Assembly: GCA_963970005.1 (NCBI GenBank)
Contig: CAXAMN010026783.1
Span: 136,571 to 200,570 of the forward strand
Length of the DNA stretch: 64,000 bases
DNA from: Durusdinium trenchii
Lineage: Eukaryota; Sar; Dinophyceae; Suessiales; Symbiodiniaceae
Direction of reading: 5' to 3'
In this document: in pieces, positions 11,702 to 24,167 of the stretch
Layout: every line of letters starts with the position of its first letter
Position numbering within the stretch: the first letter of the stretch is position 1
Translations under genes and position numbers: made by a program
Notes under the pieces: model-generated
The model's input: the letters and a program-made list of their open reading frames with translations, nothing else
Told to the model about the DNA's origin: nothing
The model's database searches: none

Positions 11702-11817
11702 CCCCCCTCAATTAACAAACTTATATAAAATTCATTGAGGGTGCACATACCTAACTTGTTCATAATTCATTGAGGGGGGGGGTACCAATCGATCCCTCCT
11801 CCAGAGGCCAACCCCCC
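11702..11817. repeat. G/C-run inverted and direct repeats with AATTCATTGAGGG
   Basis: CCCCCCTCAAT at 11702-11712 pairs with ATTGAGGGGGG at 11769-11779. A second AATTCATTGAGGG copy lies at about 11739-11751, and a C-run followed by TGAATTAATTTTC closes the block. It looks like a nest of small elements whose ends are G or C runs next to AATTAA/AATTCA. Confidence 0.55.
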
Positions 11818-13320
11818 CTGAATTAATTTTCATTGCATGGTTTCGAATGTTGTGGCTGCCTTCCTGCTTGGCTTGCATGTGGTGGCACTGTCCTGCCTGG
11901 TTTTTTGAGGCCTTCTGGAGGACAACTTGGCGCCCCAAATCTACTAGAACGTATGAAAACTTACGTCCTAGTAGTTGTGTTGATTGTTTTGAGGTCGCAA
12001 ACATTTGACTTATGCTGCCCGCGGCCCGCTGCATCATTAGCATGTTTTTGCTTAAAACCATTAATATATATATATATATTTAAATATATCTGCTTTTGGG
12101 CAGTTGCAACTGTGGCATGAGAGGTCAAATTAGTACCAAGCAAGGCAAGGTTAGGGAACCTACCCCTCTCACAATCCCCAGCCTACAGCTTCCCACCTCT
12201 CAGAAAATCTGTCATTGGGACTACACCCAAACCTAGGAGGCGGCTATAGGCCTCCTACATCACGCTCACAAAGAAAACCGGGCATCCCCGTGCACATGGT
12301 ACCTCCCCGGAACCCTTACACTCCAAACGCGCACACACACACACACATGCTTTTGAGATTCAGGCACCATAAGGGCATGGACCGCTTTATACAAAATGAG
12401 GACATGACATAAAACTAATAGTTAGACATAGTTAGACCCTGAATATTCTGAAACCCGCATCGACGTCCTTAGTTACTTTGGTTCCTCTCTCTCTCTCTCT
12501 CTCACCCCGACCCTCTGTGATAATTAATTGAGGGGTGTGCGACCTCTCCACCACCTCTTGATAATTTCTCAAGTAGACATGACAAAAGCTTGATCCAAGG
12601 TACACAGGAATCAAGGGAAGATGCCAATTGATTTGTTGTATCCGACTTAAGATTGTCGATAAATTGTCGGAGAAAAAATAAATGATAAAGATTAAGTCGT
12701 GGGTCACCCCCCCCCTCCAATTATTACTTTTAGTGGAGGGGTCATCCTATAACAAGAAGGTTCCATCTGCTGCCTGATGCTACCTGTAAAGAGCCACTTC
12801 CGGAAACAAGGACTTCCCCTGACCCTGCTGAGCACCGAAAGTACTTCAGAATATCTGTCCTTCGGCTGCTTCCGCCCCTAAGCGGAAGAAAAGCTTCTTG
12901 ATACGTGGAGCGGGGCCTGTCCCGGTCGTCCCACCGGTATGGAGTTCCTTCATCGAACCGAGCGGCGGAGTTCACGGCCCATGTGATGTGCCAGAACCTC
13001 AGCAGTCCAACTCGGTGTGAAAAATGGGTTGTTTGTGGATGCGAACCTGAGGAAACATGGGCGATGTTGCTGGAGTTTGCCTCACCACATGAACACATAT
13101 ATGTTCCACTTCTCAACTTCTTGCAGGTGTTGCTCAATCTGATCCGAAGAAACTTGTTAGTTCATCATCTGTTGTAACTGCCATCTCTATCATCTTTGCG
13201 TAAACCGTGGGCTGTTCACAAACACCCTTCCGCTGGTGCATTCTTGGGCCTTGCGATGTTGCGATCGAAGTGCCCTTGCGATCTCACATCAAATCCTATC
13301 ATCTTGGGAATCGTTTCACC
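11818..13320. other. no gene recognised; microsatellites
   Basis: Contains TA repeats near 12063-12080, an AC run at 12331-12346, a CT run at 12487-12503, and a C9 run paired with a TGGAGGGGT arm at 12706-12745. A CpG-rich patch lies at about 12905-12985. No recognisable coding sequence. Confidence 0.45.
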
Positions 13321-13413
13321 TGTAGTAACAAGAAGCTTTTCAGTAAGTCTTTGATCGCTACTAGTAGCAAGAAGCTACTAGGTTGGAGGCCATCGCTATC
13401 AGGGTGGAGGCCA
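13321..13413. repeat. dispersed CTACTAG repeat family, locus 2
   Basis: GTAGTAACAAGAAGC and CTACTAGTAGCAAGAAGC units are followed by GGTTGGAGGCCATCGCTA and GGGTGGAGGCC. The last part is nearly identical to 38066-38097, linking the two sub-types of the family. Confidence 0.8.
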
Positions 13414-16400
13414 TTCCACGCAGTTCACCCACGACGAGGCACGAAGCAACGAAGGCCTCAAGTCCTCAAGGCATTTGATTTCCCTGAAGGATAACGAGCA
13501 AGCAAAGGCCATGTCATGCCTGGTATATATATATACATAGGTTTGGTATGGTTTGGTCATTGCCTAAATATTGCCTCCATCTCCATGCCCTTTCTTGCGT
13601 AAGAATGCGATATCCCACCAAAAAAAACAAAAAAAACACCCTTCACAGGCCATCCCAGCACCATCTTCCTGCGGATTGATATACACAACATGTGGAAACC
13701 ATCGGCGGCGTCAACCATCCAGCGTCCCACGGTGTCGAAGACGGTTGAGGAGCGGACCACACCACCTCGTCTCGGGACGAAGGATGACGAGCTTAGGACG
13801 GTCTGAGACCGTAGTGACCAAGTAGAAAGCAGCAACCACCCGGTGGTACCCGGGTCAGGTTCTGCACAGGTGTTTCCATGTGTTTCATTATATGTTTCAA
13901 TAGAACACCCCATGGCATGCTGCAATCCAACATACATGGAATTCATTGTAGCTGTAGGTGGTCAAAGACGTCAAAGAATGGGCTCTCAATGTAGAATGGT
14001 CGATGTGAAGATTTGCATTGCACCATCAGCTCTGAACCTACTTGTACAATTGATCCTGAGGGCTGCCTCAAATGGCTTACCCACTTTCGCCAGCAATAGG
14101 CAATAGGTGTTGCATGGTGTTGCTCCAGTGTCAGCCGTCCAGCGTTGGATATAGCGGCTTATAGGCCATCCAACTACGTTCTCGATGTGTCCCTTGGTGG
14201 TGGTGATTTGGCATCCTGGTTCTAATCATGGTGGCACATCAAGTTCAAACACTCTTTCACACGCAATGGCGCATGATAGAAGCAACGCTGGCACACCCCG
14301 TCGCGAGGGTGTTGTAAATAAAACTCTCTCCAATGGTGGTCATCTTTTACAACGGTGTGCTTCAGAACAACAAAAACCATAACTCTTCCAAGCCACCCGG
14401 GCAAAGAAGCCCCACAGGACGCAGGGGACTCCACCAAAGGCGTAGAGCAAACAAATGGGCAGCACCACACCTAGGGCGGAACAAATAAATGAGTTTGGCA
14501 TCTTGTGGCAAATGATCTTGGGATCGGCGGATCGGCATCTCCCGCCAGAAATCGTCAAAACAATTATTTCATATATTTTCATATTCTTTCACCGCCTTCT
14601 CACCAGCGAGTGTATAGCATGTCTCATACGTAAACAGCCACATGACATGTGCACGGGCTGCCTTGATGGGGTCGGGCTCGGAAGCCCTGCGGCATTTATT
14701 TGGGGTGGCGGTCTCGCCGCTTGTCCCCGCCAAAGACCCCGGCAGTGAAGACCGTAGGTCTGTTGCAGGAAGCGGTAGTAGCTTTGCGACCTAAGCCGAA
14801 CTGGGTGCCAACAGCCCACTTAGAATGGATGGGGCGAAAGATGGAACTCTTGAGACGTGTTTTTCGGTAGGTTTCCAGCCAAGGCTTGTTAGGTGTTTAA
14901 TTTCAACTCACCTCGCACCTGGCATAGAGATGAACTTCATGTTTCAAGCCCATTTGTGACCGTTTGTGATGTGAACTGGATTAGTTTAAAACTAAATTCA
15001 ACAAATTGTATACGAACCAGTGCCAACAGAAAGGGGTTGGTTAATTAAGGAACAACAAATTAAAAGCAAAGTCACAAAGGACCCCTGTTAATGTGGTAGG
15101 TAAGTACTTAATGAGATGATGTTTAGTCTTGTGCTGATGCTGGAGCCAAATGATGGGAATGGTTCACCATACAAACATACTCTGTGACTTGAGCTTAGAC
15201 GGCAGCCTGCCATGTTGGCAGCCTACAATCCGAGGCGGCAGCGATATGTCCGAGGCGTTCTTCTTGTCCTCTCGGACCTTGGTGCCGTCCTTGTCCATAA
15301 GCCAGCCCATGTGTGACCTCAAAATGATGCTGGCGGACAGGGCAACACTACCCAACCTACCCACAGTTGAACATCACCGGTTTTGACAGAATCTTTCTGT
15401 CCCAAAACCGTACCGATCTTCTGAAATTGTCTTCGGTGCTTCTGGTGCTGATCAGTCTGGCCCCAACTGCCCTCCCACTTGGGCCCTCAGGCCACCAAAA
15501 GCCATCCCGAGGAGAATGCACATCATCCTGAAGGGATCTGAGATGATCCGTGCAATTGGGAGACTGATCGAGAGCTGCAAACTGGTGCGAAACATTTAGG
15601 TCGTGCCTTTTCTGGGTGGGGTCAGCGGAGAGTTATCTTTGAGCGATCGAAGCCGTGGACTGTCAATTGAATTCAAGGCGTGCCAAAACGGTGCCAGATC
15701 CTACTGACTAAATTTTACTTGGGCGTCAAAACTGCAAACATGTTGAGCACCATCTCTCCGTCACAAAATATACAGTACTTCCTATGGGGGAACTCCAGGG
15801 GCTTCTCTGAGGCAAGAACAGGTCATCCTCTTTGAGCCACCTGCTTGAAAAGAGGACAATGGTCGTCTAAGGGTCATATCTTCTATGATTATTCCGGCGA
15901 GTGTGGATATATAAACATAGAGAAGAGGGAGATGGTTTGATTGCAAGCTTTGATCCTTAACAACAGGACGCCATTCTTCTCGCCACTTGCATTCTTCTTG
16001 CCATAGGGGACAACAATGTGGGACTCATAGTATCTCCACCTTGTTGGTTTCGCACCCTGTCGGCTGTGGAAAAAAACATGCCATCCAGCTAGCCATGATG
16101 ATTCCGGGAGTGTAGTGTTTGGGTTTTCTCTCCTGACCCCGAACAGTCTGTTTTCCTGATAGGACGGGTCCTCTGCATCTGTGTTGCCATGATGATGCCG
16201 ATGGGAGGACACCCAGCCTTGAGAGGACACGGAAACGTTGGGAAACAAAGCGGTCTTGGAAGAGGTTGGGCTCCTAAGAACTGGTGTTTGCCTCTCCAGC
16301 TCCATATGTTCCATACCTATATATCCTGAAACATCCTCGAACCAAGTACACAAATTGGGGAACGCATGGTGATTTGTTCAATCTTGCACCCCATGGTGGT

Positions 16401-17322
16401 ACAGACACATCTACCGGGGTTGTGCATCCACGGTTTTGGATGCTGTTAGTGAATCTTCTCTTCGTCAGGGGATGGGCCTGGGCGTTTTCTATTGTGAAGA
16501 CCATGTGCAATGTAGCTGTTGGGCAGGTTGTGCTGTCTGCTCTGCATGTAGCTGATGAAACATAAACATCAACATCAACTGGTCAAGCTTCACCAATCGC
16601 GGCCCCGGTATGCCCAAACCTGCTCGACCGGCTGATTGGAATCAGCCCACATTCATGCATGTATTATAATTGAAACATATTGAAAATATGTTTTTTCTTC
16701 GTAGATGGTTTCAGTTTAGTCGACCTTTTGCTTTAAGCATTGCTTTACTAGAAAAGCTTTCTCGGGGAGGCTCATGTTCAACACAACACATGGCAGAAGC
16801 ATCTACAAAGCATCCACGGATTCTCTGCTCCTTCCCTGAGCTCCATGCTGATTGGCGGACCCTGGACGGCTAAGGCACCACAGTAGGCCAAAACATACCT
16901 TGGACGCCCAGAATCAAACCATCTCCCTGACGCCGCCGCCGATCCAAGGCCATGTGCACCGTGGGTGTGGATTAAAATAGGGAGACCTCTCAGTTCGACC
17001 CCCGGGAATAATTGAAAATATGTTAGAATAAACCAAAACCTGGGTTTAAAAAACACCCCTCCAGTTTCGGACGTTCAATTTCCGCTTGATGCCTACGCTG
17101 AAGGACCCTGTTGAAGGTTCTCAGAAAACAACATGACCGGACGAGTGTTGGAATCAATCAAATATGGTGTGAATATGTTACATAATGTTACATATGCCTT
17201 CTGACATGCCAAACCAACCCCCAGAACGAAGAAGTACCTCCATGAATCTTCACTCGAGTCACTCGAGCAATAGTCAAACAAAACACATCCCCCTTGACTG
17301 GGGCAACATCCTGCCAGAACTC
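13414..17322. other. no gene recognised
   Basis: Includes a CpG-rich patch at about 13700-13810 with open frames on both strands, a TA run at 13528-13536, and an open minus-strand stretch at 15889-16353 that has some protein-like character but no motif I recognise. No splice-bounded exon could be justified. Confidence 0.4.
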
Positions 17323-17617
17323 CATCTTATAGAGAATACCGTCTATAAAATTATATGACCATCATATTTCTCTATAAAATGAAGAACCAACCTTTCTATA
17401 AAATGGGTAGCCATGTCCAGGCCCATCCACGACAAAGAGGTTGGAGGCCAAGCCTGTGCATTGCCTCTCTCTGTCATGGTCCTTTCCACCAATCCCCCCC
17501 CTCTACTCTATGAAATGATGGTGCCTCCTCTTATGTCCGTTATCGGAACGGACCATTTCTATAAAGTGAACCTCCTTATCCAATTTCATAGTGGAAACAG
17601 ATGCTCATTTTATAGAG
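17323..17617. repeat. spaced TCTATAAAATG repeats
   Basis: TCTATAAAA(T)(G) occurs at about 17342, 17370, 17395 and 17558. Reverse-orientation copies CAT(C/T)TTATAGAG sit at both outer edges (17323-17334 and 17606-17617). The edges bracket a 295-bp block in which the same word is dispersed in both orientations. Confidence 0.6.
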
Positions 17618-20049
17618 GACCAATCATGGGGGATCAAAACACCACATGTCATGCAAAACTCAAAACTGAGCAACACAAATCTCCGTCAAAACCGTCTCCC
17701 ATCACCAGGACTCCCAACTCCAGCCACTTAGGAGTGGCCTGGCGGATTCGATTCTTTCGGGGATTGGGAATGAAATGGCTCGCGGAGAGGCTGTTTGAGC
17801 GGCGGAGCCACAAACCCACAGGGACTCCCACTGGGAGTTCCAAAGTTTTGCTTCAAGGCGATAGTGGGGGATAGGGGATGTGTCGGCTTTCGAACTGGAC
17901 TGTGCGAATTGGGGTGGATGGCCTTCCGACACACGAAATATACGTTTGCTGTAAGAAGAGAGCCTTGACAGATTTTGAATTAACATCAATTGCTGCTCAG
18001 GGGTTGAGCTGGCTCCTGAGGATCCAGACTTTAAGCTTTCATGTGAATCTTCGGCAACAAGTTCTGATTCTACCTCAAAAAGCCCACCCAAATGACACCA
18101 TGGCATTCCTTTGCATCCCGGGTACTGGGGCGAAGCACTGGGCGAACCCTATGTGCACGAGGACAACAATAATCAAAGGGAGGGGTAACCTGCTTAGGAT
18201 TTGCCTTTTGACCTTCCCACTACCAACAATTAATTTCTGGTGTGTGTGTGTGTGCTATGGTTTTGGTCGCTTTGCTTGTTGTGTTCTTGTAAATATGTGC
18301 CGGCATTTGCGAGTTTGTCAGTGTATGTTTTACGCCATTGTGCGGGTGTTTGACCCTTTGTGTCGAGTCGAGTTTGCGGCCGCTGACACTGAAGACTGAT
18401 AACAATCGACCAAAACAGCTGGAAGCGTGCTGTCACAAGATCCAGGAAAGATTTGGCAACTGTTGCAACCCCAACCACTTCACCGTGAAAGGACCTTCCA
18501 CTGGAGCTCCCAAGACATCTCCACCGGATCCACTGAGGGCAGCGACGAAGGCACGGTGGGAGAGCTGCCGATGATAGGACAAGGTGATGCCCAGCATGCC
18601 TGGCGATGGATGTGTGCAGTCGACTGAGCCAATGCAGCCTTCCATGTGCTTCCAGTAGCTTTCATGTGCTCTCACCATCTCTTCTTTTAGAGCTTTTTCT
18701 AAGTGGCACACTTCAAGAACCAATGATCAGCAGCCGTAGATGGCTCTTTTTGGCCTCTATAGTGCATTTGTGCATACTTGTGGACATGCAAGAAGGCAGC
18801 TGATGGGATATGGACTATACATGATATAGTAGCACCACATGATATGGGATATGGACTACAAATAAAACCACATGACATACCACAACCATTTAAGAAAGAA
18901 AAACAACAAAGACAAAATCATTGCATTCCGTCTCCTGGACTCCTGTTATTTTTCGGAGCACCCCCAAACAAGACCCCAACAAGTCCCTCCATGCCGCCGG
19001 TCGCCTGTGATCACGTAGCCCACCTCGGGAGGGCTCGGACTCGGCTGGAGCGACTGAGGAATGGACCGATCTCTTCGTGGATCCACCGGCGCTGTGAACA
19101 AGCGGGCGAGCCCCGAGTCCCGCTTGACGGTACCACCGGGCTCCCTGCCGGTCGCCGGTATAAACGGGTCAATCGCCCGGTCGGGATGAAGTATGACGAA
19201 GTGCGGAGTCTCTGTGGAAGATCCTTGATCATCATCGACATGGCATGCGGGGACATCCGGGACATCGGTCCCAAGTTACAGGGATTTTCTTCCTCCACGC
19301 GGTGTTGTGCTGTCTGTGTTTGGAGGGAACGCGCCACCAAAGAAGCTCAACGCAGTAGGACATGCACCTGGTTGTGAGACATGGCCGATGGGATTACATC
19401 ATCCATGGCTAACGCGGGCATCCCAGTGGCGTTCTGAATCTCTGGCTATGGCTTCTCTGTCATGATTAGCTAATTATTCAATTGAAATGACAGTAAGATG
19501 GGCTTGATGGTGTCCCATGCAGTCTTTTAGAGAGTCATCTTGTTACCTAGTCAATGACTGGGTGTACATAACATGATATCGAGTTTACAAAACAAGAGAT
19601 TGACTGTGACTTGACATCTTTGACCCAGCGCGCCAAGACGACCTGGTGCTGCCCGGTCTGTCAACCAAGGTGCGCAAAAGCAAGCGAAGGCCTCGCTCTA
19701 AGACGCACGGCTTGGCCGGCTGGGGGAACCCTGGAAGACTGTTGTCTTAAAAGGGCCAGCTGTTATCATCAAGAATCAACAGCTACCAGAGAGAAACAAC
19801 CAGTTGTTTTAGTCGTGATGTTTTCTGGCCCAGGGGGGTGTCAAAGAACCTCCAGCAAAAGTTCGCAAGCAGTAGGAATACCCTTGGAATACCATGAACT
19901 TCTGAACCATTCCGAAGATATCTTGGTTTTTGGCTTACCGCGCAGTTGCAGGCATTCAGAGGACATAGCTCAAAGCGCCTATCTCTATATATACTGTCCA
20001 TATAAAAAAAAATATATATATATATAGTAATATATGTGTATTTGTTTAA
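17618..20049. other. no gene recognised
   Basis: Contains a GT run at 18240-18253 and a ~350-bp CpG-rich patch (about 18985-19340) with open frames on both strands but no recognised motif. A TA run lies at 20011-20026. Confidence 0.4.
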
Positions 20050-20284
20050 TATAATGCAAAGTCAGGATTAATAAACCTCCCCTAGTTAATCCGAGCCCAC
20101 AAAGCCCCCGGAAATTGCCCAAATTAAAAGTATTATTCGCTGTTGATTTCCCCCCCCTATTGTCTAATTTTCTACCAACAACCCCCCCCAGTTAATCCGA
20201 GCCTACACAATCCAACAAAAAATAATATTACTTTTAATAAGGGGTTAACTAGTGGAGGTTTATTTATCCTGACTTGACATTATA
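20050..20284. mobile_element. MITE-like element with ~39-bp terminal inverted repeats
   Basis: 20050-20089 and 20245-20284 are inverted repeats with about five mismatches in 39 positions; the outer bases read TATAATG … CATTATA. Between them, a CCCC(C)AGTTAATCCGAGCC block is directly repeated about 104 bp apart (20080 and 20184). The length (235 bp), the AT-rich inside and the absence of an open frame fit a non-autonomous DNA transposon. A possible TA duplication cannot be told apart from the TA ends of the repeats themselves. Confidence 0.6.
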
Positions 20285-20285
20285 C

Positions 20286-20512
20286 TTGCTACTGCTGCTA
20301 CTACTACTACTGCTACTACTACTGCTGCTGCTACTACTACTGCTACTACTACTCCTGCTGCTGCTGCTACTGCTGCTACTGCTACTGCTACTAGCTATTG
20401 CTGTAGCTATTGCTGCTGCTGCTGCTGCTGCTGCTACTGCTACTGCTATTGCTACGTGCTACTACCACGACCACCACCACCACCATCACCACCTACTACC
20501 TACTACATGTTT
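20286..20512. repeat. CTA/CTG trinucleotide microsatellite
   Basis: About 55 CTA or CTG triplets, changing to ACC/CCA triplets and then CTACTAC at the 3' end. It directly adjoins the MITE-like element. The leucine-rich open frame across it is a product of the repeat. Confidence 0.92.
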
Positions 20513-20711
20513 GATGAAATCCTTAAAAATGTCTAGGGCTCAGGGCCTATAAATTGCCTTATTAAAAAACAATTAAAAACAATCATTTGACAAGCTCACA
20601 AAGGGTACCCCTCACAAGGGCCGGTCCCCCATCAATAATCTGCACTACTACCCCCTATTAATCTGATCCTGTGTCCCTGGCCTTTTCTTTGTGCTTGTTT
20701 AAACTTGTTGT
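20513..20711. other. spacer between microsatellites
   Basis: Contains CCCCCTATTAATCTGATCC, a variant of the CCCCAGTTAATCCGAGCC word in the neighbouring MITE-like element. Confidence 0.4.
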
Positions 20712-20888
20712 GACTACTACTACCTACTACCTACTACCTACTACTACCTACTACTACCTACTACTACCTACTACCTACTACTACCTACTACCTACTTACT
20801 ACCTACTACCTACTACCTACTACCTACTACCGACTACTACCTACTACCTACTACCGACTACTACCTACTACCTACTACCTACTACCGA
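20712..20888. repeat. CTACTAC microsatellite
   Basis: Irregular CTAC and CTACTAC units for ~175 bp with rare CCGA interruptions. Not coding. Confidence 0.92.
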
Positions 20889-20995
20889 TGACGACTGCGA
20901 CTACGATGGCTCCCTGATCCGATAATTCAGGGGGAGTGGACCTCATGAGTGGTATCTCATACCTTCTTGACCTTGTTGACCTACCATGTGGGGGG

Positions 20996-21026
20996 GGGGG
21001 GGTTTATTAATCCGGTCTTTGCATTA
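20996..21026. repeat. third copy of the inverted-repeat end
   Basis: A 13-base G run ends here and is followed by TTTATTAATCC and CTTTGCATTA. This matches the reverse complement of the left terminal repeat at 20053-20079 with about four mismatches. The sequence may be the distal end of a larger or nested element spanning 20050-21026. Confidence 0.5.
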
Positions 21027-21498
21027 GACGGTGATCTATCTATATATATGTCTATATAAGTGAGCCTCCTGCAATTACCAGTGCCAATCACACGCCGCTT
21101 CCTGGCCCAAGACCCAGGCACAGGCCCGCCAATCACAGCTGGAGTCCCACGATCAGTCCCGGAATTGCGTCACCCATGCCGTCGAAGTCACTGATACATT
21201 GAGTTTTACTTTTTGTTAACATTAAAACCGTGCCACTTGTTTCTGCATTGTGGTTGTTGCCTTACTGAAAACCTGGACAACCCGATCCGCCAGTTCGAAG
21301 ACCAAGCGAGAATGAAATCAAGTGCACCTTCCTATGTAAGTACTATAGAAAAGAATCAGCCGGAAGTTCTCAAAGAGAAGGGGGGGTCCAAATTCTACTG
21401 CATAGTTATCTCTGGGTGCCAGTGCCATCTACTCTTAAACCATCTGAAGCCACTGTAATACTTATCACGACCCACACTAAAATCATGTGTTCGACCCC

Positions 21499-21552
21499 TT
21501 GTTACTAGTAGCGTCCGCGCTCCTAGTAGCGATGCCCTTTGTTACTAGTGGA
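21499..21552. repeat. dispersed CTACTAG repeat family, locus 3
   Basis: TTGTTACTAGTAGCG, GCTCCTAGTAGCGATGCC and a second GTTACTAGTGG in tandem. The same words occur at 23441 and 40122. Confidence 0.75.
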
Positions 21553-23440
21553 TTCATCCAGATCCCACCTTCCAGGTGAAGAAGAAAGGTGCTGCAAAGG
21601 CGCCCAAGTGCACCTGCTTCGGCACAACGACCATCACAACCGACCACAGAAAAAAACTCGGTGCCTTACCGTGTACAGTATAATATTGGCAAAACCTGCT
21701 GGAATTGCCAATGGTATCCAATGGTTATTTCAATGAATTCTCGACTCCAACCTGCACATGACCAGTCGGTGCCAGTCCTTCGCCATCAAGCCATGGCTAG
21801 CCTGCTGGCTCATATATAAGTCTCTTTTTTTGGTGCATCGTTGGACCCCACGCTTGAATGGTGAAGGCAACCAGCGAGACCAAACCTCCACTCGTGCTCA
21901 TTAGCCTATGACATGCTATGCCCAGGGCGAGCGTGACGACCGGCCAACGACCGTCCCCTCGGCTTCCCAGACCACGCAGACGAAAGCTGCTTGGATCAAG
22001 TCTTCGGCACGCCATCTGAGAACAAGTGATGAGCGGAACGAAGACGATGTCCGAACGTCGTTTGGTTGGACTGGGTTATTGCTCCAAATGCATGGAATGT
22101 CACAAAACAACTGGGAACGAAACGACGATTCAACATTATTCAACGACTGGATGTCCAGCAGGAGATCCTTCCTGGAAACCATCTGTCGTTTCCAATCAAA
22201 ACACCTCAGAATCGGTCCAATTCAAGGCCTGGCTGCTTGCTCCTCAGCTAGTTTAGATGGGGCACCAAAAACCAATCCAATTGTGCATGGAACCTTAAGA
22301 AGTCCAAGCATGTCAAAGCCAATGTCACTTTAGGAGCCCCTCATATTCAGTGGACACAATAACACATCTTACAATCCATGGCTATTTTCAACAATATACC
22401 ATAATCACTGACCATTGAGTGGTATACCCCGTGTTTTGGCCACTTCCAGGCTCTCACCAGCCACGCCTCCGCACAAAGTAGTTCCTGCCGACGTTGACAA
22501 AAACATACTCAACATTCTTAGACAAAAACAAGACTTGTGGGGCACAAAAAGGGCAAAATAGTCAGCGTCTGGACCCCGTCTTTGGAACGCCAAAACCTGG
22601 TGCCGCCCCGCCCCTGTTCCCAAAAAATACATGTATAATTATGATTAAACTGCTTGCCGCGTTTGGGGATTCCCCTTTGAACATGTACCTTCAGTTGAAG
22701 AACATCTGAACCCCCAAACCCTCCACAGCCCTACCCACACCGCCGCGCTTCGCGCGCAAGCGCACGTCGGGACACGTGGCGCAGGTGGTCCTGGGAGAAA
22801 CGGAATAGTTCCAAAACTGCCTGGCGGATTTGCTGGCAAAAATGCCTGCATAGCATTGGAGCGGAACGGGTTTCAATAACTTTCATGGATGTTTTAGCCT
22901 TGCGATTTGATATTATTGGGCCCCACTGTGCGCAATCAGTCCAAAAATTCTGCAAGACTTTTGAACTCATGGCCTTACCACCCCCTTAAAAAGCTTAAAA
23001 AAAATAATTGAAGGCCACATGCTGACTATATAATCTATCTAACATATAAACATGCATTGTTATCGCATATCATCCTTACTAACCCACCGAGCACGTCCGA
23101 ACACCACAAAGCACGTAGCGAAGAAAAGCTGCCATGCCTGTTTCTCAGCGAAAAGAAGCGCTGCAGCCAGCGGCCCAAAGGGAGGACCTGCGTGCCTTTC
23201 CTCGGCGCCAAAAAATGTTATGTATATGTATGCATTCTTCTTCAGCAAGGGGTTGCAGGGATGGAAGGGGCTCCAGGTGCATGCAGGATGATGACAGGTG
23301 GATGTAGGATATTGATTTGTCTAACATGCTTAACACAGTTCTTCCACAATCTACGCGGACGCGCACCGACGCCACCGACTCGTTTTCTTCGAGACATCGA
23401 AGAAACATGTCCAAACCTCGACATGTCGTACACCACATGC

Positions 23441-23545
23441 TCCTAGTAGCAAACAATGCTCCTAGTAGTACGGCCAGGAGCCCCTAGTAGCGTCCTTGCT
23501 CCTAGTAGTGAGGCCAGGAGCCCCTAGTAGCATCTTGTTCCTAGT
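23441..23545. repeat. dispersed CTACTAG repeat family, locus 4
   Basis: Six units of (T/C)CCTAGTAG, with GGCCAGGAGCCCCTAGTAGC appearing twice. GCCAGGAGCCCCTAGTAGCG is shared word for word with 40122-40213. Confidence 0.8.
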
Positions 23546-24082
23546 GCAGAGTCACCCCCAAATCAACACAATGAGGAAAGACTAGGGACGGAGGTGATGT
23601 CGCTCGCTCAGGAGTCTCACTCTTTGGTAGATCATGGTGGTACATAACCAGGTGGGGGGGTTCCCCACATTGATGTTCAATAGATCTAAAACGGATACGA
23701 TATGTACCCACATGGTAGGTCACCGTCTACATCACCATCTGTGCCTTCCACTGAGCTCCCCGGCGCACGCCGCGCCACCGCCTATAGGAGTCAGGGTCCG
23801 CGCGCGCGCGCGCTGCGAACCCACAGGAAGCGCATCCGCTGGGCCCGATCTCGGGGAGGAATCGCAATGTTGCCGTCAATGTATCGCTGTCAATATGTCA
23901 ATATGCATTCTCTAGTACAAACTTATGAAGCAGCATATAATATATATATAGATCAAAATGCCCTAGAACATGGGACATAAAACACAGGTATGAGTTCTGT
24001 ACCGTTGTGGCTAGTTGATGTTATATAGTTGAAGTTGTGTAGGCATGTTTATCTCCAAAGACAACAGGTGTAACATAAATAA

Positions 24083-24167
24083 GCTTACGCACTGCTTACG
24101 CACTCTGAAGTGCTGAAGTGTCACCACAAGCCGCGACCTTATGCAACTCACAGTTTTGCTTACGCAC
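24083..24167. repeat. three GCTTACGCAC repeats
   Basis: GCTTACGCAC at 24083, 24094 and 24158. The first two are one base apart and the third is displaced by 54 bases. Confidence 0.6.

Noticed and set aside
18778-19377. 199-codon plus-strand open frame
   Set aside because: The opposite strand is also open, no motif is recognised, and the first 60 codons run through AT-rich direct repeats (GATATGGGATATGGACTA).
20286-20552. Poly-leucine open frame
   Set aside because: Created by the CTA/CTG microsatellite.
23441-23545. Regularly spaced repeats as a CRISPR array
   Set aside because: Units are contiguous variants of one word with no unique spacers of constant length, and the context is eukaryotic.
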